64,000 nucleotides of DNA from Thalassotalea nanhaiensis (GCF_031583575.1 NZ_CP134146.1:868001-932000); one strand, 5' to 3'; shown: positions 10,066 to 21,139, numbered from the stretch's first letter. The notes: generated by a model not told the origin, from the sequence alone. Program-made: numbers and translations.

Positions 10066-10875
10066 TTACAACTCTGGTGGATTATCCGTTAAGTAATTCG
10101 CAACAGTAATATAGTCGTGCATACTCAAATTTTCAGGTCTTAAACTGGCTTTTATACCTAACGCTTCTAACTGCTCTGCACTGATCAGCTTCTTAAAACT
10201 GTTGCGAATGGTTTTACGTCGCATGCTAAATGCTTCTCTGGTTACACGCTCTAACCATTTTACATCTTTAGCTGGATACATAATTTCTTTATGCGGTATT
10301 AACCGTACAATTGCACTGTCTACTTTTGGCGGTGGCTGAAATGCTTCAGGGCCAATTTCCATTACCGGTATTACCTGGCAATAGTATTGACACATAATCG
10401 ACAAGCGACCATAAGTTTTTGAATTGGGCTCTGCAGCCATTCTATTCACAACTTCTTTTTGCAGCATAAAATGCATATCTTTAACTTTATCTTTAAAAGT
10501 CAGAAGGTGAAATATTAATGGGGTAGAAATATTATAAGGTAAATTACCAAAGATTCTTAAGGCTTGCTCATCTGCAAGAGTAGCAAAATCGAACTTTAAT
10601 GCATCTGTCTCATGAATGGTTAAATTCTTTGCGATAAAAGGGTGATGACGTAACCTATGCGCAAGATCTCTATCAAGTTCAACGACAGATATATCACCAG
10701 CTCTTTCAATCACCGGCTCAGTCAACGCGCCTAAACCTGGGCCTATTTCAACCAGGTTTTCGCCAGAACATGGATTAATTGCATCAACAATACGGCTAAT
10801 TACTGCATCGTCATGTAAGAAGTTTTGGCCAAAGCGCTTTTTGGCTTGGTGACCTAAATGGCTTTTATTACTCAT
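10066..10875 (-). CDS. rsmA: 16S rRNA (adenine1518-N6/adenine1519-N6)-dimethyltransferase
   Basis: RsmA (KsgA) dimethylates two adjacent adenines in the 3' helix of 16S rRNA late in 30S assembly. The 269 residues begin with [13 protein letters not shown], followed by the SAM-binding [10 protein letters not shown] (44-52), the acidic VVELD (64-68) and the catalytic NLPYNIS (111-117). The start overlaps the pdxA stop by four bases, indicating translational coupling. Confidence 0.97.
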   Translation of the reverse strand: MSNKSHLGHQAKKRFGQNFLHDDAVISRIVDAINPCSGENLVEIGPGLGALTEPVIERAGDISVVELDRDLAHRLRHHPFIAKNLTIHETDALKFDFATLADEQALRIFGNLPYNISTPLIFHLLTFKDKVKDMHFMLQKEVVNRMAAEPNSKTYGRLSIMCQYYCQVIPVMEIGPEAFQPPPKVDSAIVRLIPHKEIMYPAKDVKWLERVTREAFSMRRKTIRNSFKKLISAEQLEALGIKASLRPENLSMHDYITVANYLTDNPPEL

Positions 10876-11855
10876 TGCTGATTTTGTACCAAGTTAATTG
10901 CATTATTCATTGCTGCTCTAAAACTTCCTGTATCGGCGTCCAATGAGCCAGCAAGTTCGATAGCAGTACCGTGATCTACAGAAGTCCTTATAAAGGGTAA
11001 ACCTAAGGTAATATTTACAGAGGAGCCAAATCCTTTGTATTTAAGCACTGGCAAGCCTTGATCATGATACATAGCCAATACTGCATCAGCATCGTCTAGG
11101 TATTTTTGTTGAAAGATGGTATCTGCGGCTAACGGGCCAACTAAATTCATTCCTTCTTCACGTAACGATTCAAGGGCTGGGCTAATCACTTCAATTTCTT
11201 CTTTACCTAAGTGACCATCTTCGCCGGCATGTGGGTTTAAACCACAAACATAAATTTTTGGTTCTTTTATACCAAATTTTTCTTTTAGATCTTTATGAAG
11301 TATACGTGTGATTTTCTGAATTCGCTCGAAAGTTATCGCTTTTGAGACATACTCCAGAGGGATATGTGTTGTCATTAATGACACTCTTAATCCTTCCGTT
11401 GCAAGCATCATAACAACATCAATGCAATTTGCTTGTTGAGCAAAATATTCAGTATGACCACTAAAAGGAATACCAGCTTGGTTAATCAATCCTTTATGAA
11501 CTGGGCCGGTAACTATCGCTTTAAACTCTCCTGACATATTGCCTTCACAGGCAAGCCTTAGAGTTTCAACCACGTAAGCACCATTATTGGCATCTAGCAC
11601 GCCAGGTTGAGCCGGTTGAGCCAGCCTTACTGGTAGCACTTCTATGGTACCAGCCTTATGCGCCTTTGGTGAGGCGGCAGAGTCATAAATATTAATAGCT
11701 AATGGCAAGTTCAACAGTTTTGCTCGTTGCTCCAGTAGCTCTGGATCAGCAATCGCAACAAGCTGCACTGGCCAGTTTTCTTGGGCCAGTTGCACTAAAA
11801 TGTCTGGACCAACGCCCGCTGGCTCTCCAGGAGTAATGGCAATTTTATTTACCAT
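10872..11855 (-). CDS. pdxA: 4-hydroxythreonine-4-phosphate dehydrogenase
   Basis: PdxA oxidises 4-phosphohydroxythreonine in the DXP-dependent pathway of pyridoxal phosphate synthesis. The protein of 327 residues has [11 protein letters not shown], the metal-binding [11 protein letters not shown] and SGHTEYFA, and the C-terminal [15 protein letters not shown] with [10 protein letters not shown]. An in-frame GTG at 11858 overlaps the surA stop, but ATG 11855 lies better behind the AAGG of the end of surA, so I use ATG. Confidence 0.96.
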   Translation of the reverse strand: MVNKIAITPGEPAGVGPDILVQLAQENWPVQLVAIADPELLEQRAKLLNLPLAINIYDSAASPKAHKAGTIEVLPVRLAQPAQPGVLDANNGAYVVETLRLACEGNMSGEFKAIVTGPVHKGLINQAGIPFSGHTEYFAQQANCIDVVMMLATEGLRVSLMTTHIPLEYVSKAITFERIQKITRILHKDLKEKFGIKEPKIYVCGLNPHAGEDGHLGKEEIEVISPALESLREEGMNLVGPLAADTIFQQKYLDDADAVLAMYHDQGLPVLKYKGFGSSVNITLGLPFIRTSVDHGTAIELAGSLDADTGSFRAAMNNAINLVQNQQ

Positions 11856-11857
11856 CA

Positions 11858-13168
11858 CTATTCACCTTCTTCGTCAAAAATCTCAATGTAAGCTTCATCG
11901 CGAGTCTCTTTCATCCAGCGGATAACTTCAACACCAAACTTTCGATTGAATAGTAGGTTGTAGGCACGATTTTCGTTATTTTGATCTGTTGCATCTAACG
12001 TTCTTCGGCCAGTTAGTTGCACTAAATGCCAGCCAAAAGAGCTACGAAATGGTTTATGATATTCATCTATTTCTAACGTCGCTAATGCATTCTTGAAAGC
12101 TGGGTCGTAACTATTTGGATCTGTCCAACCTAAATCTCCACCACGAGAAGCTGATGGACCTTCTGAGTGTTCTTTAGCTAAGGTATCAAAATCTGCTTCA
12201 CCAGCTTTTATCTGTGCTAAGAAATCTATTAGTATTTTCTCTGCTTTTTCTTCAGATAGAATGATTGATGGTTCAATTAAAATATGACGTGATTTAACTT
12301 CACTTACTTCAACAGTTTCTTTACCACGAATATCTAATATTTTAATAATGTTAAAGCCTAAACCGGTACGTATCGGCCCAAAGACTTCACCTTTATTTTG
12401 ACCGTCAACCAATTCTGCAAATAAGGTTGGCATTTCATTAATACCGCGCCAGCCAATATCACCACCTTCTAATGCACTAGGGGCACCCGAAGAGGCAATC
12501 GCTATTTTCTTAAAATCTGAGCCGTTATTTAATAAATCAATAACTTTGTCTGCTCGAGATTTTGCGTCAACCAAATCATCTTGAGTTGGTTCATCTGGAA
12601 AGCTGATCAGTATATGGCCGATATTATATTCAACATCAGCGTTTTTTTGTTGTTTCATTAAATCTACAAGGTTTGATATTTCTTGTGGGCTAATGGCAAC
12701 ACGACGACGTACGTTGGCTCTTCTAACTTCGTTAGTGATCATTTCTGTGCGAATGCCTTCACGATAGCTTTCATAGTTGATGCCGTCAGCGACTAATTTT
12801 TGCCTAAACTGTTCGGTCGTCATACCGCCATTATCGTTGGCGATTGATGCAATAGCTGTGTCTAACTGTGCATCACCAATTTGTACGCCCATACGTTCGC
12901 CCATTTGAATTAATAAACTATCGTTTATTAATTTTTCCATCGCTTGGGTACGAAGAGCCGCATCAGAGGGTAAACTTTGTTTTTCGGCGAGAGCTTGTTT
13001 TTTTACATTGTTTACTAGATCGTTTATTTCAGATTCAAGTACGACACCTGAATTTACAACAGCTACTACTCTATCCAGTTCTAATTCTTTTGCATTAACA
13101 ACAGATGTTGTAATAGCGCTGCTTACTATGCCTGAAATGATAAAGGCAATTTTGATTATTGTTTTCAT
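11858..13168 (-). CDS. surA: Periplasmic peptidyl-prolyl isomerase/chaperone SurA
   Basis: Main periplasmic chaperone delivering unfolded beta-barrel proteins to the Bam complex. The 436 residues carry a signal peptide (1-26, [21 protein letters not shown]), an N-terminal chaperone domain starting [18 protein letters not shown], and two parvulin domains (about 175-275 and 285-385) with NIGHILISF and RSRHILI-like starts and GGDIGW and GGDLGW loops. Its gene follows lptD, whose product is a SurA-dependent barrel, so the pair is functionally linked. Confidence 0.96.
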   Translation of the reverse strand: MKTIIKIAFIISGIVSSAITTSVVNAKELELDRVVAVVNSGVVLESEINDLVNNVKKQALAEKQSLPSDAALRTQAMEKLINDSLLIQMGERMGVQIGDAQLDTAIASIANDNGGMTTEQFRQKLVADGINYESYREGIRTEMITNEVRRANVRRRVAISPQEISNLVDLMKQQKNADVEYNIGHILISFPDEPTQDDLVDAKSRADKVIDLLNNGSDFKKIAIASSGAPSALEGGDIGWRGINEMPTLFAELVDGQNKGEVFGPIRTGLGFNIIKILDIRGKETVEVSEVKSRHILIEPSIILSEEKAEKILIDFLAQIKAGEADFDTLAKEHSEGPSASRGGDLGWTDPNSYDPAFKNALATLEIDEYHKPFRSSFGWHLVQLTGRRTLDATDQNNENRAYNLLFNRKFGVEVIRWMKETRDEAYIEIFDEEGE

Positions 13169-13267
13169 GGAATAAAATCTACGGTTATTTACTTCGAATT
13201 TGTTAAAATTATTAGAATGTTAACTTCTTAAACTTTCTTGAATATTAATTATTAGCCAAACTATGGC

Positions 13268-15550
13268 TTAGTTACTTAGAAAATACGGGCGTTTATAGCC
13301 AAATATGCCTGATTCTAACATATCATCTATAGGAAGTGGTTTTTGATTTCCACCTAATCCTTTAAGAACAAACTGTAGCATAAAACCATTATCAAATTCA
13401 TCGCGATTTTCATTATTAACATCTTGCTCATCTAAATTGGTATTTATATTACGATAAACGGCAAAACGAACAGCCCAACAACAGCTTTCATATTGAACGC
13501 CACCATAGGCTTCAAGTGAACGTTCTCTGAGTAAATCATGCGTAACCCGACCAACAAATTGCCAATCTTTATTGATTGGAAAACTAGACAGAGCTGATGC
13601 TTGCTCAATAGGTACACCTGAAACATTTTCAATGTAACGATGACTTAACTGAAAGACATTTCGACTATCTTTACGATAATCTATGCTTACATGGCTTTTA
13701 TCTGTTCGTTTATTTTTGGTGTCGTATTGTATCTCTGTTTGTAATTGCCATCTTTTGGCAAGCTGAATAAACAAGTCTCCTGCCAAAGCCGATGCATCTT
13801 CACGTTCACCATCTTCATTAAAGGTAATATTACTATTATCTAAGTAAAATATACGACCTAAACTCAGGTGAAAAAGTTCCTTGTTTGTTTTATCTAATAA
13901 CCTGGTTGTTGCGCCGACAGATACTTGATTTGCTTCTGCGATACGATCTAAACCACTAAATCTTCGGTCCCTGAATAACCCGTCAAAATCATCTTGCATG
14001 GGCGAAGTATCATAAATAAATATATCGCTCTGATCTTTTTCAGGGATATATAAGTACTGTATTTGTGGTTCAAATGTTTGAGTCATATTATCGACAAAAA
14101 TAGAAGTGTCGCGATCAAAGTTTAAGCCGGTGTGTATCCTCGCCTTTGGTAACGTACGTTCAGTATCTTCAGCAATATTAAGCCCTGTTAAATTGATCGT
14201 ATCAACATTATCTTGTTGATAGGCAGTATGCATGACTCTAAAATCAGAATTAATAAACCAACCAGGTTTAGAGTATGGAATTGAAATTCCGGTTTCTACA
14301 TGTAGTCTGTCAGCCGTAGGCAAATCATCATTAGAAATATCAAAATGAGAATATTCGCTATAAACATTAAAGGTACTATTTAGAAAGCCTAATGGTTGAT
14401 AAAGGTCAAATTCTATTTGCGGTAAGGTACGGTAACTGGGGTTGTTATCCCCTAATACTTTAAAATCTTGCACTTTAACGGTCGAATGCCAGTTATTACT
14501 GAAATATGATAGTTCGCCAATGCGCCATAAATACGCTTCTGATTTGCTGAAATGTTTACTACCAATATCAACTAAATAGTTATCATCACTGATATCACTG
14601 TAATCTACAAAAACACGATAATTGTCGGAAAACGTACCTGCATGTTGAAATCTTGCTAAATAACGAGAATCATCGTTATTAATTAATTCTTCATCTTTTT
14701 CTAAATACTCAACATCAATTTGACCAAATTGTTGGCCTGATAAATACCTGAATTCTGTGTTTAATTGGGTTCCGCGTTTTGACATGTAATATGGAGTGAT
14801 TGTGGCATCCATATTTTCGGCAATATTCCAGTAGTAAGGAACGCCAATTTGAGCGCCCTTATTACTTGATGAAGAGATAACTGGATATAAAAAGCCGGTT
14901 TTACGTTCATCGGTAAGGGGGAAATTAAAGTAAGGCAGATAAAAAATAGGTACGTCTTTTACTTTAAAAATCGTATTCCAAGCTTCACCTTCATTATCTT
15001 CAGTAGATAAATTAATTTCACTTGCTGATATTTGCCAAGCGGGTACAGGCTCAATACACGTTGTAAAGCTTGAGTCTATTAAACTGGCACCTTGCTCGCT
15101 TATTTTTAATTCACCAGCTGCGCCTCTTCCGGTTGACTCGTGCAATTGATAACGGGAATTTGTTAATACCATTTTTTTATCTAGAGAACTTGCCTCTAGA
15201 CCGTCGGCATCAATAGTCATTGAGCTATCTTGAAAACGGGTATTACCGATCGCCGATATTTTACCACTTACTCGATCAACCAGTATTGTGTCAGAGGCTA
15301 TTTTCTTATCACCAGCGGCTAATTTCACTCCACCAGAGAAACGGGTTGACTGGTTTTTTTCAACATATGATTTTTTTGACTCTATTAATATCGATTGTTC
15401 TTCGAGTACCGTTGGATTTTCTAAAGTAATAGGATCTGGAACAGGAATAGGGCACTTAACTATCAATGGTTGAGTGCCATCTTCGGCAGCAATAGCGAAG
15501 CTATTTACGCCTAAAAAAATGACAAAAAATAAACTACGGTTGTGTGGCAT
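13268..15550 (-). CDS. lptD: LPS-assembly outer-membrane protein LptD
   Basis: LptD with LptE inserts lipopolysaccharide into the outer leaflet. The 760-residue protein has a signal peptide (1-22), an N-terminal beta-jellyroll (about 45-190, with VDRVSGKISAIGN) and a long C-terminal beta-barrel. Four cysteines fit the two interdomain disulfides of the family: C33, C165 and the adjacent pair C690-C691. It is the first gene of its operon, about 100 bp from surA. Upstream lie a MITE-like element and an AT-rich stretch. Confidence 0.96.
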   Translation of the reverse strand: MPHNRSLFFVIFLGVNSFAIAAEDGTQPLIVKCPIPVPDPITLENPTVLEEQSILIESKKSYVEKNQSTRFSGGVKLAAGDKKIASDTILVDRVSGKISAIGNTRFQDSSMTIDADGLEASSLDKKMVLTNSRYQLHESTGRGAAGELKISEQGASLIDSSFTTCIEPVPAWQISASEINLSTEDNEGEAWNTIFKVKDVPIFYLPYFNFPLTDERKTGFLYPVISSSSNKGAQIGVPYYWNIAENMDATITPYYMSKRGTQLNTEFRYLSGQQFGQIDVEYLEKDEELINNDDSRYLARFQHAGTFSDNYRVFVDYSDISDDNYLVDIGSKHFSKSEAYLWRIGELSYFSNNWHSTVKVQDFKVLGDNNPSYRTLPQIEFDLYQPLGFLNSTFNVYSEYSHFDISNDDLPTADRLHVETGISIPYSKPGWFINSDFRVMHTAYQQDNVDTINLTGLNIAEDTERTLPKARIHTGLNFDRDTSIFVDNMTQTFEPQIQYLYIPEKDQSDIFIYDTSPMQDDFDGLFRDRRFSGLDRIAEANQVSVGATTRLLDKTNKELFHLSLGRIFYLDNSNITFNEDGEREDASALAGDLFIQLAKRWQLQTEIQYDTKNKRTDKSHVSIDYRKDSRNVFQLSHRYIENVSGVPIEQASALSSFPINKDWQFVGRVTHDLLRERSLEAYGGVQYESCCWAVRFAVYRNINTNLDEQDVNNENRDEFDNGFMLQFVLKGLGGNQKPLPIDDMLESGIFGYKRPYFLSN

Positions 15551-15735
15551 GCATAGTCCGGTAAATAAATGCTGCTGAGTTCTGTAAATATATTAAGACT
15601 AATAGAATTTTTACAGATTTCTAATTATTATTGCAATACAGCGGTATTATACCAATCCGTATTAATCTTTAGTTTAACATAGCTTTAGATAATAATTTTA
15701 GTAATAATTCAACAATTTATATTTTAGTTTTTGGG
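15551..15735. other. AT-rich gap upstream of lptD
   Basis: This stretch should contain the lptD promoter on the minus strand, but no hexamer pair is convincing. It includes ATACCAATCCGTATTAAT near 15648. I recall similar strings recurring in marine gammaproteobacterial genomes, but I cannot verify that here. Confidence 0.3.
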
Positions 15736-16051
15736 TTAGGGCGTTTTAACCTTTCCCGTTCATTTTTGCAGCCGGGGTTTTGTTATTTTTACAAGACAAT
15801 TATGGTGACGTGTAGTAGTCTACATAAACTGTAATTAACGCAGTAAAAATGACAAAAAAATGCTGCCCAAAGGGTTCGACTAAACACACCTTGAACTGCG
15901 TTGATTGTCATTTACATACGACTGCATGGACGCAGGAGATAGTGCGACTCAGGAGACAAAGCCGAGCACTACTATGCTACATTCCAATCGCCTTGTTCAA
16001 GATGAGTTTCGTTTGAACAAAACTTGAACTTGAAAGGTCAACACGCCCTAA
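15736..16051. mobile_element. MITE-like element with 20-bp terminal inverted repeats
   Basis: The ends TTAGGGCGTTTTAACCTTTC (15736-15755) and its counterpart at 16032-16051 are inverted repeats matching at 18 of 20 positions and enclose 276 bp with no coding capacity. The interior differs in texture from the flanks, with GC-richer blocks. This is the structure of a non-autonomous insertion-sequence derivative. TTA/TAA at the tips may be target duplication or part of the repeat. No transposase is present, so the parent IS family is not determined. Confidence 0.7.
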
Positions 16052-16100
16052 AGTATATTGTAATTAATTCTAGTTTATTCACCTCAAATGTGGAGTGTTT

Positions 16101-17114
16101 TTGTTGTCAGCTCTAACTCGTAAGCAAAAATTTGAAACCTGGTTAGCTCATAGTTTCCCAAACGAACAGATCAACATTATCCCTTTGTCAGGAGATGCTG
16201 GTTTTAGAGTTTATTATCGTTTAATTTTGGCTGAAACAAGCTATATCGTTGTCGATGCGCCACCAGAAAAATTAAACAATTTAGCATTTGTAAGTTTAGC
16301 GCACTGTTTTCGAGCTTCTGGTTTAGTCGTTCCTGAAATTATTCATTATGATGAAATCAATGGCTTTATGTGTTTATCTGATTTTGGCGATACGTTATTA
16401 AGTGAGAAACTTAACAAGTCGACAATAACCGCACTATATGAAAAAGCGATAAAGCTGTTACCAAAAATTCAACAAACTTCAGCGCAAGAACAGTGGCCGC
16501 TGCCAATTTATGATGCACCATTTTTACAATTGGAAATGGAAATCTTTAGTGAGTGGTTAGTAATAAAACACTTAAATATCACCTTAACCAGTGATGAAGA
16601 AAAACAACTACGACAATGCTTTAATTTATTAACAGCAAGTGCGCTCGAACAACCGCAAGTAACAGTACATCGGGATTTTCACAGCCGTAATTTAATGTTA
16701 ATTGATAATGATGATATTGCGGTAATAGATTTCCAAGATGCTGTTACAGGACCAACTACCTATGACTTGGTTTCATTACTTAGAGATTGCTATGTGCGTT
16801 GGGATGATGAATTAATTGAACCACACATTCGTACTTATTATTTGAATAATAAAATCGAAGTGAGCTATCAGCAATTTAAACGTTGGTTCGACCTTATGGG
16901 ACTACAGCGACATATAAAAGCGAGTGGCATCTTTGCTCGTTTGTATCATCGTGATAATAAACCTGGATACTTGCAAGATATTCCGTTGACGTTGTCATAT
17001 ATAATAGACATTGCGGCAAGGTATCCGGAGTTAACCTTTTTAAGTGATTTAGTGCAAAGTAAAATAATGCCCAGTGTTACTAAACTTTCCTATCAGCCAG
17101 AGGTTAAAATATGA
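16101..17114 (+). CDS. amgK: N-acetylmuramate/N-acetylglucosamine kinase-type phosphotransferase
   Basis: An aminoglycoside-phosphotransferase-fold sugar kinase of about 337 residues. With MurU it forms the recycling route that returns peptidoglycan MurNAc to UDP-MurNAc, bypassing MurA and hence fosfomycin. It shows the catalytic loop HRDFHSRN (190-197) and the metal motif IDFQD (209-213). The assignment rests on the fold plus the adjacent, overlapping murU (ATGA). Start: GGAG at 16092-16095 is placed for TTG 16101 or TTG 16104; the GTG at 16095 overlaps that site, so I reject it. Confidence 0.85.
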   Translation: MLSALTRKQKFETWLAHSFPNEQINIIPLSGDAGFRVYYRLILAETSYIVVDAPPEKLNNLAFVSLAHCFRASGLVVPEIIHYDEINGFMCLSDFGDTLLSEKLNKSTITALYEKAIKLLPKIQQTSAQEQWPLPIYDAPFLQLEMEIFSEWLVIKHLNITLTSDEEKQLRQCFNLLTASALEQPQVTVHRDFHSRNLMLIDNDDIAVIDFQDAVTGPTTYDLVSLLRDCYVRWDDELIEPHIRTYYLNNKIEVSYQQFKRWFDLMGLQRHIKASGIFARLYHRDNKPGYLQDIPLTLSYIIDIAARYPELTFLSDLVQSKIMPSVTKLSYQPEVKI

Positions 17115-17785
17115 AGGCAATGATATTAGCTGCAGGGCGAGGGGAAAGGATGAAACCTCTCACCGATGATTGCCCAAAGCCGTTATTAAAAGTGGCAGGG
17201 ATCCCATTAATAGAACATCATTTAAATAACTTAAAAGCTGCTGGAATAACAGATATTGTTATAAACCATGCCTGGCTTGGGGAAAAGATAGAAAAGTACT
17301 TTGGCAACGGTCAAGAATTTGGTGTTTCTATTCAATACAGCGCCGAACGTGAAGGTGCATTAGAAACTGCAGGCGGGATTGTGAAAGCATTGCCGCTGTT
17401 AGGAAGTAAACCTTTTTTAATCGTTAATGGTGATATTTATTGTCAGTATCCATTTGAAAAAATCCCTTCATTAAAAGAGGGGGAGCTTGCTCATTTAATT
17501 TTGGTCAAAAATCCTGAGCATAATCCCAAAGGGGATTTTGCCTTTAACAATGACAAGTTAAAGTGGGGCGAAGAATTTAACAATAAATACACATATTCCG
17601 GTATTGGACTTTATCAACCTAAATTATTTACTCATTTGAAGATTGAAAAAGCGCCATTAGCACCCATCTTAATTGCTGCGATGAAAAATGATAATATCAG
17701 CGGTAGTTTATATTCTGGTTTGTGGAGTGATATTGGTACTCCACAGCGGTTAGCGCAAATAAATAAATTAGTAATGGAAAAGTAA
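17111..17785 (+). CDS. murU: N-acetylmuramate 1-phosphate uridylyltransferase
   Basis: Nucleotidyltransferase that joins UTP to MurNAc-1-phosphate in cell-wall recycling. The 224 residues begin MKAMILAAGRGERMKPLTDDCPKP, the signature of sugar-nucleotide pyrophosphorylases with the UTP-binding glycine loop, then NLKAAGITDIVINHAWLGE, the metal-binding VNGDIYC, and WSDIGTPQRL near the C-terminus. It starts within the stop of amgK, so both are made from one message. Confidence 0.9.
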   Translation: MKAMILAAGRGERMKPLTDDCPKPLLKVAGIPLIEHHLNNLKAAGITDIVINHAWLGEKIEKYFGNGQEFGVSIQYSAEREGALETAGGIVKALPLLGSKPFLIVNGDIYCQYPFEKIPSLKEGELAHLILVKNPEHNPKGDFAFNNDKLKWGEEFNNKYTYSGIGLYQPKLFTHLKIEKAPLAPILIAAMKNDNISGSLYSGLWSDIGTPQRLAQINKLVMEK

Positions 17786-17786
17786 T

Positions 17787-18575
17787 ATGCGAATTTGGGG
17801 TAAAGTATTTGGTTTTGCGCTTGGGTTTATGGCTGGTCGAATAATTGGAGCAATTATTGGATTATGGCTGGGACATAAGTTTGACCAAGGCATGGGCATG
17901 GACTTTAATGCCTTCAATAAGCAAAATGATAGTGACCGTCAAAATGCCTTTTTTAAGGCTACTTTTTCAGTAATGGGGCATATTACTAAAGCAAGTGGCC
18001 GTGTCACCGAAGATGAAATCGCCTTCGCCAGTGGCGCGATGAAGCGTTGGGGACTAAATCAAGATACCACCACAATAGCCCAGCAAGCATTTAATGAAGG
18101 CAAACAGGAATTTTTTGACTTAGAAAAGCAACTAAGGCAATTGAAAAGCTCTTGTTTTGGTCGCCATGATTTATTGCAGATGTTTATTGAAATTCAAATT
18201 CAAGCGGCATTTGCTGACGGCGAATTACATCCTAAAGAGCGACAAATTCTTCATAAAATAGCGAGAAGTTTAGGCATTTCAGCGCGAGAGTTGGACTTTT
18301 TGTTAGATAGAATTGTTGCTGGTGAACAGTTCCATCAAGGCGGAAGTCAAACCCCTGCGCAAGCAAAAAATCAACTGCAAAATGCTTATAAGATACTTGG
18401 CGTAACGGCCAATACAGAGCATAAAGAAGTGAAGAAAGCCTATCGTAAATTAATGTCTCAACATCACCCAGATAAACTTGTTGCTAAAGGTTTACCGCCC
18501 GAGTTGATGGAAGATGCCAAGCAAAAAGCACAGGATATTCAAGCTGCATATGAGTTAATTACAGCACAAAAATAA
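17787..18575 (+). CDS. djlA: Membrane-anchored co-chaperone DjlA
   Basis: Type III J-domain protein that stimulates DnaK at the inner membrane. The 262 residues show one N-terminal transmembrane helix with glycine pattern (FGFALGFMAGRIIGAIIGLWLG, about 8-29), a TerB-like helical middle (about 55-185, with AFADGELHPKERQIL) and a C-terminal J-domain with HPD at 227-229. It is one base after the murU stop, so it belongs to the amgK-murU transcript, ending at the terminator near 18583. Confidence 0.95.
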   Translation: MRIWGKVFGFALGFMAGRIIGAIIGLWLGHKFDQGMGMDFNAFNKQNDSDRQNAFFKATFSVMGHITKASGRVTEDEIAFASGAMKRWGLNQDTTTIAQQAFNEGKQEFFDLEKQLRQLKSSCFGRHDLLQMFIEIQIQAAFADGELHPKERQILHKIARSLGISARELDFLLDRIVAGEQFHQGGSQTPAQAKNQLQNAYKILGVTANTEHKEVKKAYRKLMSQHHPDKLVAKGLPPELMEDAKQKAQDIQAAYELITAQK

Positions 18576-18582
18576 CTTGTAA

Positions 18583-18607
18583 GAAAAAGGGGGGAGCCCC
18601 CTTTTAT
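18583..18607. terminator. Intrinsic terminator between djlA and lpxL
   Basis: GGGGG and CCCCC around a GAG loop, with As before and TTTTATTTG after, serve converging djlA and lpxL. No repeat follows. Confidence 0.8.
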
Positions 18608-18611
18608 TTGT

Positions 18612-19550
18612 TTAATCGTAAAACTTAGGATCAGCTTTATTGGGGCGTGTTTTAAATCTACGATGCAGCCACATGTACTGATCTGGCTCGCGCAAAATAG
18701 CCTGCTCAACCAGTTTGTTAATTCTGATAATGTCCTGTTCATCATCGCCGCTTGGAAAGTTTTCCAAAGCCGGTAAAAACTCAAGAATATAGCCACTATC
18801 ATCGGGTAAGCGCCTTGGTATCAGCATCAATGTTTTAACATTCTTAACCTTAGCAAACAACATCGTACCAAACGTCGATGCGGTATGTTCTACATTGAAG
18901 AAAGGCACAAAAATAGAACGTTTACGGCCATAGTCTTGGTCTGGCAAATATACACATGTTTCTTTTGAACGAAGGGCTTTTATCATGCCTTTAACGTCGG
19001 TTTTATCAATCATGTATTTGTTTGAGCGTGAACGTCCACTATGTTGGAAGTACTCCATTAATGCATTATGGTTTGGTCGATAAAAAGCTACTGTTGGATG
19101 TACATGACCAGTTGCACGGCCAGAGAATTCTAAGCTCAGATAATGCAGCGTGAGCAATAAAATACCGCTGCCATCAGATTTTGCTTGTTCTAAGTGTTCT
19201 AAACCCGACACATTAATTTTGCGCTTAACTCGCCAGTCTGGCCACCACCAGCCCATGCCTGTTTCAAACAAACCGATGCCAGTATTTTCAAAGTTCTTTT
19301 TAAGCATTACTTGGCGTTCTTGTTCAGAAAGTTCGGGAAAGCAAACTTCAATATTCTTTTTGGCAACCTTTAAGCGGGAACCGCCAATTTTCATCATTAA
19401 CCGACCAACGATACGACCCATTAATAGTTGGACTTTATAAGGCAACCATGAAATAGCGTATAAAATAATAACAGCAAGCCAAGTTAGCCAATATTTTGGC
19501 AATAGGAAGCTAAGCTTAAATTTTTCTTGTATAACTTTGTTTTTGCTCAA
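18612..19550 (-). CDS. lpxL: Lipid A biosynthesis lauroyl/myristoyl acyltransferase
   Basis: Late acyltransferase adding a secondary acyl chain to Kdo2-lipid IVA at the inner membrane. The 312 residues have one N-terminal membrane helix (WLTWLAVIILYAISWLPY) and the catalytic HX4E motif HYLSLE (H136, E141), followed by VAFYRPNHNALMEY and VYLPDQDYG. HYLSLE is closer to the LpxL type than LpxM, but the donor chain cannot be predicted. It diverges from hldE, another LPS gene. Confidence 0.9.
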   Translation of the reverse strand: MSKNKVIQEKFKLSFLLPKYWLTWLAVIILYAISWLPYKVQLLMGRIVGRLMMKIGGSRLKVAKKNIEVCFPELSEQERQVMLKKNFENTGIGLFETGMGWWWPDWRVKRKINVSGLEHLEQAKSDGSGILLLTLHYLSLEFSGRATGHVHPTVAFYRPNHNALMEYFQHSGRSRSNKYMIDKTDVKGMIKALRSKETCVYLPDQDYGRKRSIFVPFFNVEHTASTFGTMLFAKVKNVKTLMLIPRRLPDDSGYILEFLPALENFPSGDDEQDIIRINKLVEQAILREPDQYMWLHRRFKTRPNKADPKFYD

Positions 19551-19684
19551 GGATTCATCAACTCATTGAAAAGCTTATGTTACACTATACTCAATAACAC
19601 AAATAATTGCCTGTTAAGGTCCAAGTTGAAGTATTGAATTAGTGTTTAATGTATTCAGCTATTATATCCATTTTGGAAACCAGT

Positions 19685-21112
19685 ATGAAAGTAGATATCC
19701 CAAATTTTAATAAAGCCAGAGTTCTCGTTGTTGGTGATGTTATGTTAGACCGTTATTGGTCTGGTCCTACGGGAAGAATTTCACCGGAAGCACCAGTACC
19801 TGTGGTTAAAATTAATAATCATGAAGATAGACCCGGCGGTGCAGCCAACGTAGCATTAAATATTGCCAGTTTGGGTGGGCAAGTGACGCTTTCAGGCCTT
19901 ACTGGTGAAGATGATGTGGCCGATAATTTAGATACCAATTTGTCTGCGATGGATGTTATTTGTAAATTTTCACGCAGTGTTGATGTGCCAACTATTACAA
20001 AGTTGAGAGTCTTAAGTCGTAATCAACAGTTACTGCGTTTAGATTTTGAAGAATCACTGCATCATTTAGACAAAACTGAACTTAATAATTTAGTTGAACA
20101 AAACCTTCGTCAACACCACCTTTTATTATTGTCTGATTACGATAAAGGTACGTTATCTAACGTAAGTGAATTAATCGCCCTGGCCAAGAAAAACAATATT
20201 CCCGTACTAGTCGATCCAAAGGGCTCTGACTTTACAAAATACAGAGGTGCAACATTAATTACGCCAAACCTATCTGAATTTGAAGGGGTTGTAGGACCGT
20301 GTAAAGATGAGGCTGAATTAGTCGCAAAAGGGCAACAACTGTTAATTGACCTAGATTTACAAGCATTATTGGTAACCCGTTCTGAACATGGTATGACCTT
20401 AATTAGAGCAAATGAAGAAGAATTGCATTTACCTACCCAAGCTCAAGAAGTTTATGATGTTACTGGTGCAGGAGATACCGTTATCGCAACATTAGCCTTG
20501 GCTATTGCTGCGGGTTCATCTTTCTGTGAAGCTAGCGCGTTAGCCAATATTGCTGCAGGTGTGGTTGTCGGTAAAATTGGTACATCTACTGTCAGTGAAG
20601 TTGAGATCGCTCAAGCCATTTCATCTGGACAAGAAAGTGGCTCAGGTGTGGTAAGTGAAGAGCAATTAAAAATTATGATCGCTCAAGCCAAACAACGTGG
20701 TGAGAAGGTAGTTATGACCAATGGTTGTTTTGATATTTTACATGCCGGTCATGTTTCTTATTTAAGCCATGCAGGTAAATTAGGTGATCGATTAATTGTC
20801 GCTGTTAATGATGATGACTCGGTTAAACGCTTGAAAGGAAGTGGCCGACCGGTAAATCCTATGGATAGACGTATGGCGGTATTAGCCGGCCTAGGAGCTG
20901 TTGATTGGGTGGTAAGTTTTTCTGAAGATACACCACAACGTTTGATTGCCAACTTATTACCAAATACCTTAGTTAAAGGTGGAGATTATAAAGTTGAAGA
21001 TATTGCTGGTGGCAAAGAAGTCATAGCAGCAGGCGGTGAAGTGCAAGTGCTTAACTTTGAAGAAGGTATTTCTACAACTGAAATTATCAACACTATTCGT
21101 TTAGAAGACTAG
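19685..21112 (+). CDS. hldE: Bifunctional heptose 7-phosphate kinase/heptose 1-phosphate adenylyltransferase
   Basis: Makes ADP-heptose for the LPS inner core. The 475 residues combine a PfkB-type kinase (about 1-320; [20 protein letters not shown] near the start, [14 protein letters not shown] as the catalytic/anion-hole block) and a cytidylyltransferase-fold domain (about 340-475; [16 protein letters not shown]). An in-frame ATG at 19649 would add 12 residues, but ATG 19685 has GGA seven bases upstream and gives the family N-terminus MKVDIPNF. Its 3' end is followed by repeat array 2. Confidence 0.96.
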   Translation: MKVDIPNFNKARVLVVGDVMLDRYWSGPTGRISPEAPVPVVKINNHEDRPGGAANVALNIASLGGQVTLSGLTGEDDVADNLDTNLSAMDVICKFSRSVDVPTITKLRVLSRNQQLLRLDFEESLHHLDKTELNNLVEQNLRQHHLLLLSDYDKGTLSNVSELIALAKKNNIPVLVDPKGSDFTKYRGATLITPNLSEFEGVVGPCKDEAELVAKGQQLLIDLDLQALLVTRSEHGMTLIRANEEELHLPTQAQEVYDVTGAGDTVIATLALAIAAGSSFCEASALANIAAGVVVGKIGTSTVSEVEIAQAISSGQESGSGVVSEEQLKIMIAQAKQRGEKVVMTNGCFDILHAGHVSYLSHAGKLGDRLIVAVNDDDSVKRLKGSGRPVNPMDRRMAVLAGLGAVDWVVSFSEDTPQRLIANLLPNTLVKGGDYKVEDIAGGKEVIAAGGEVQVLNFEEGISTTEIINTIRLED

Positions 21113-21139
21113 TCGAGACACGAGTCTGGCCCTGAATTA

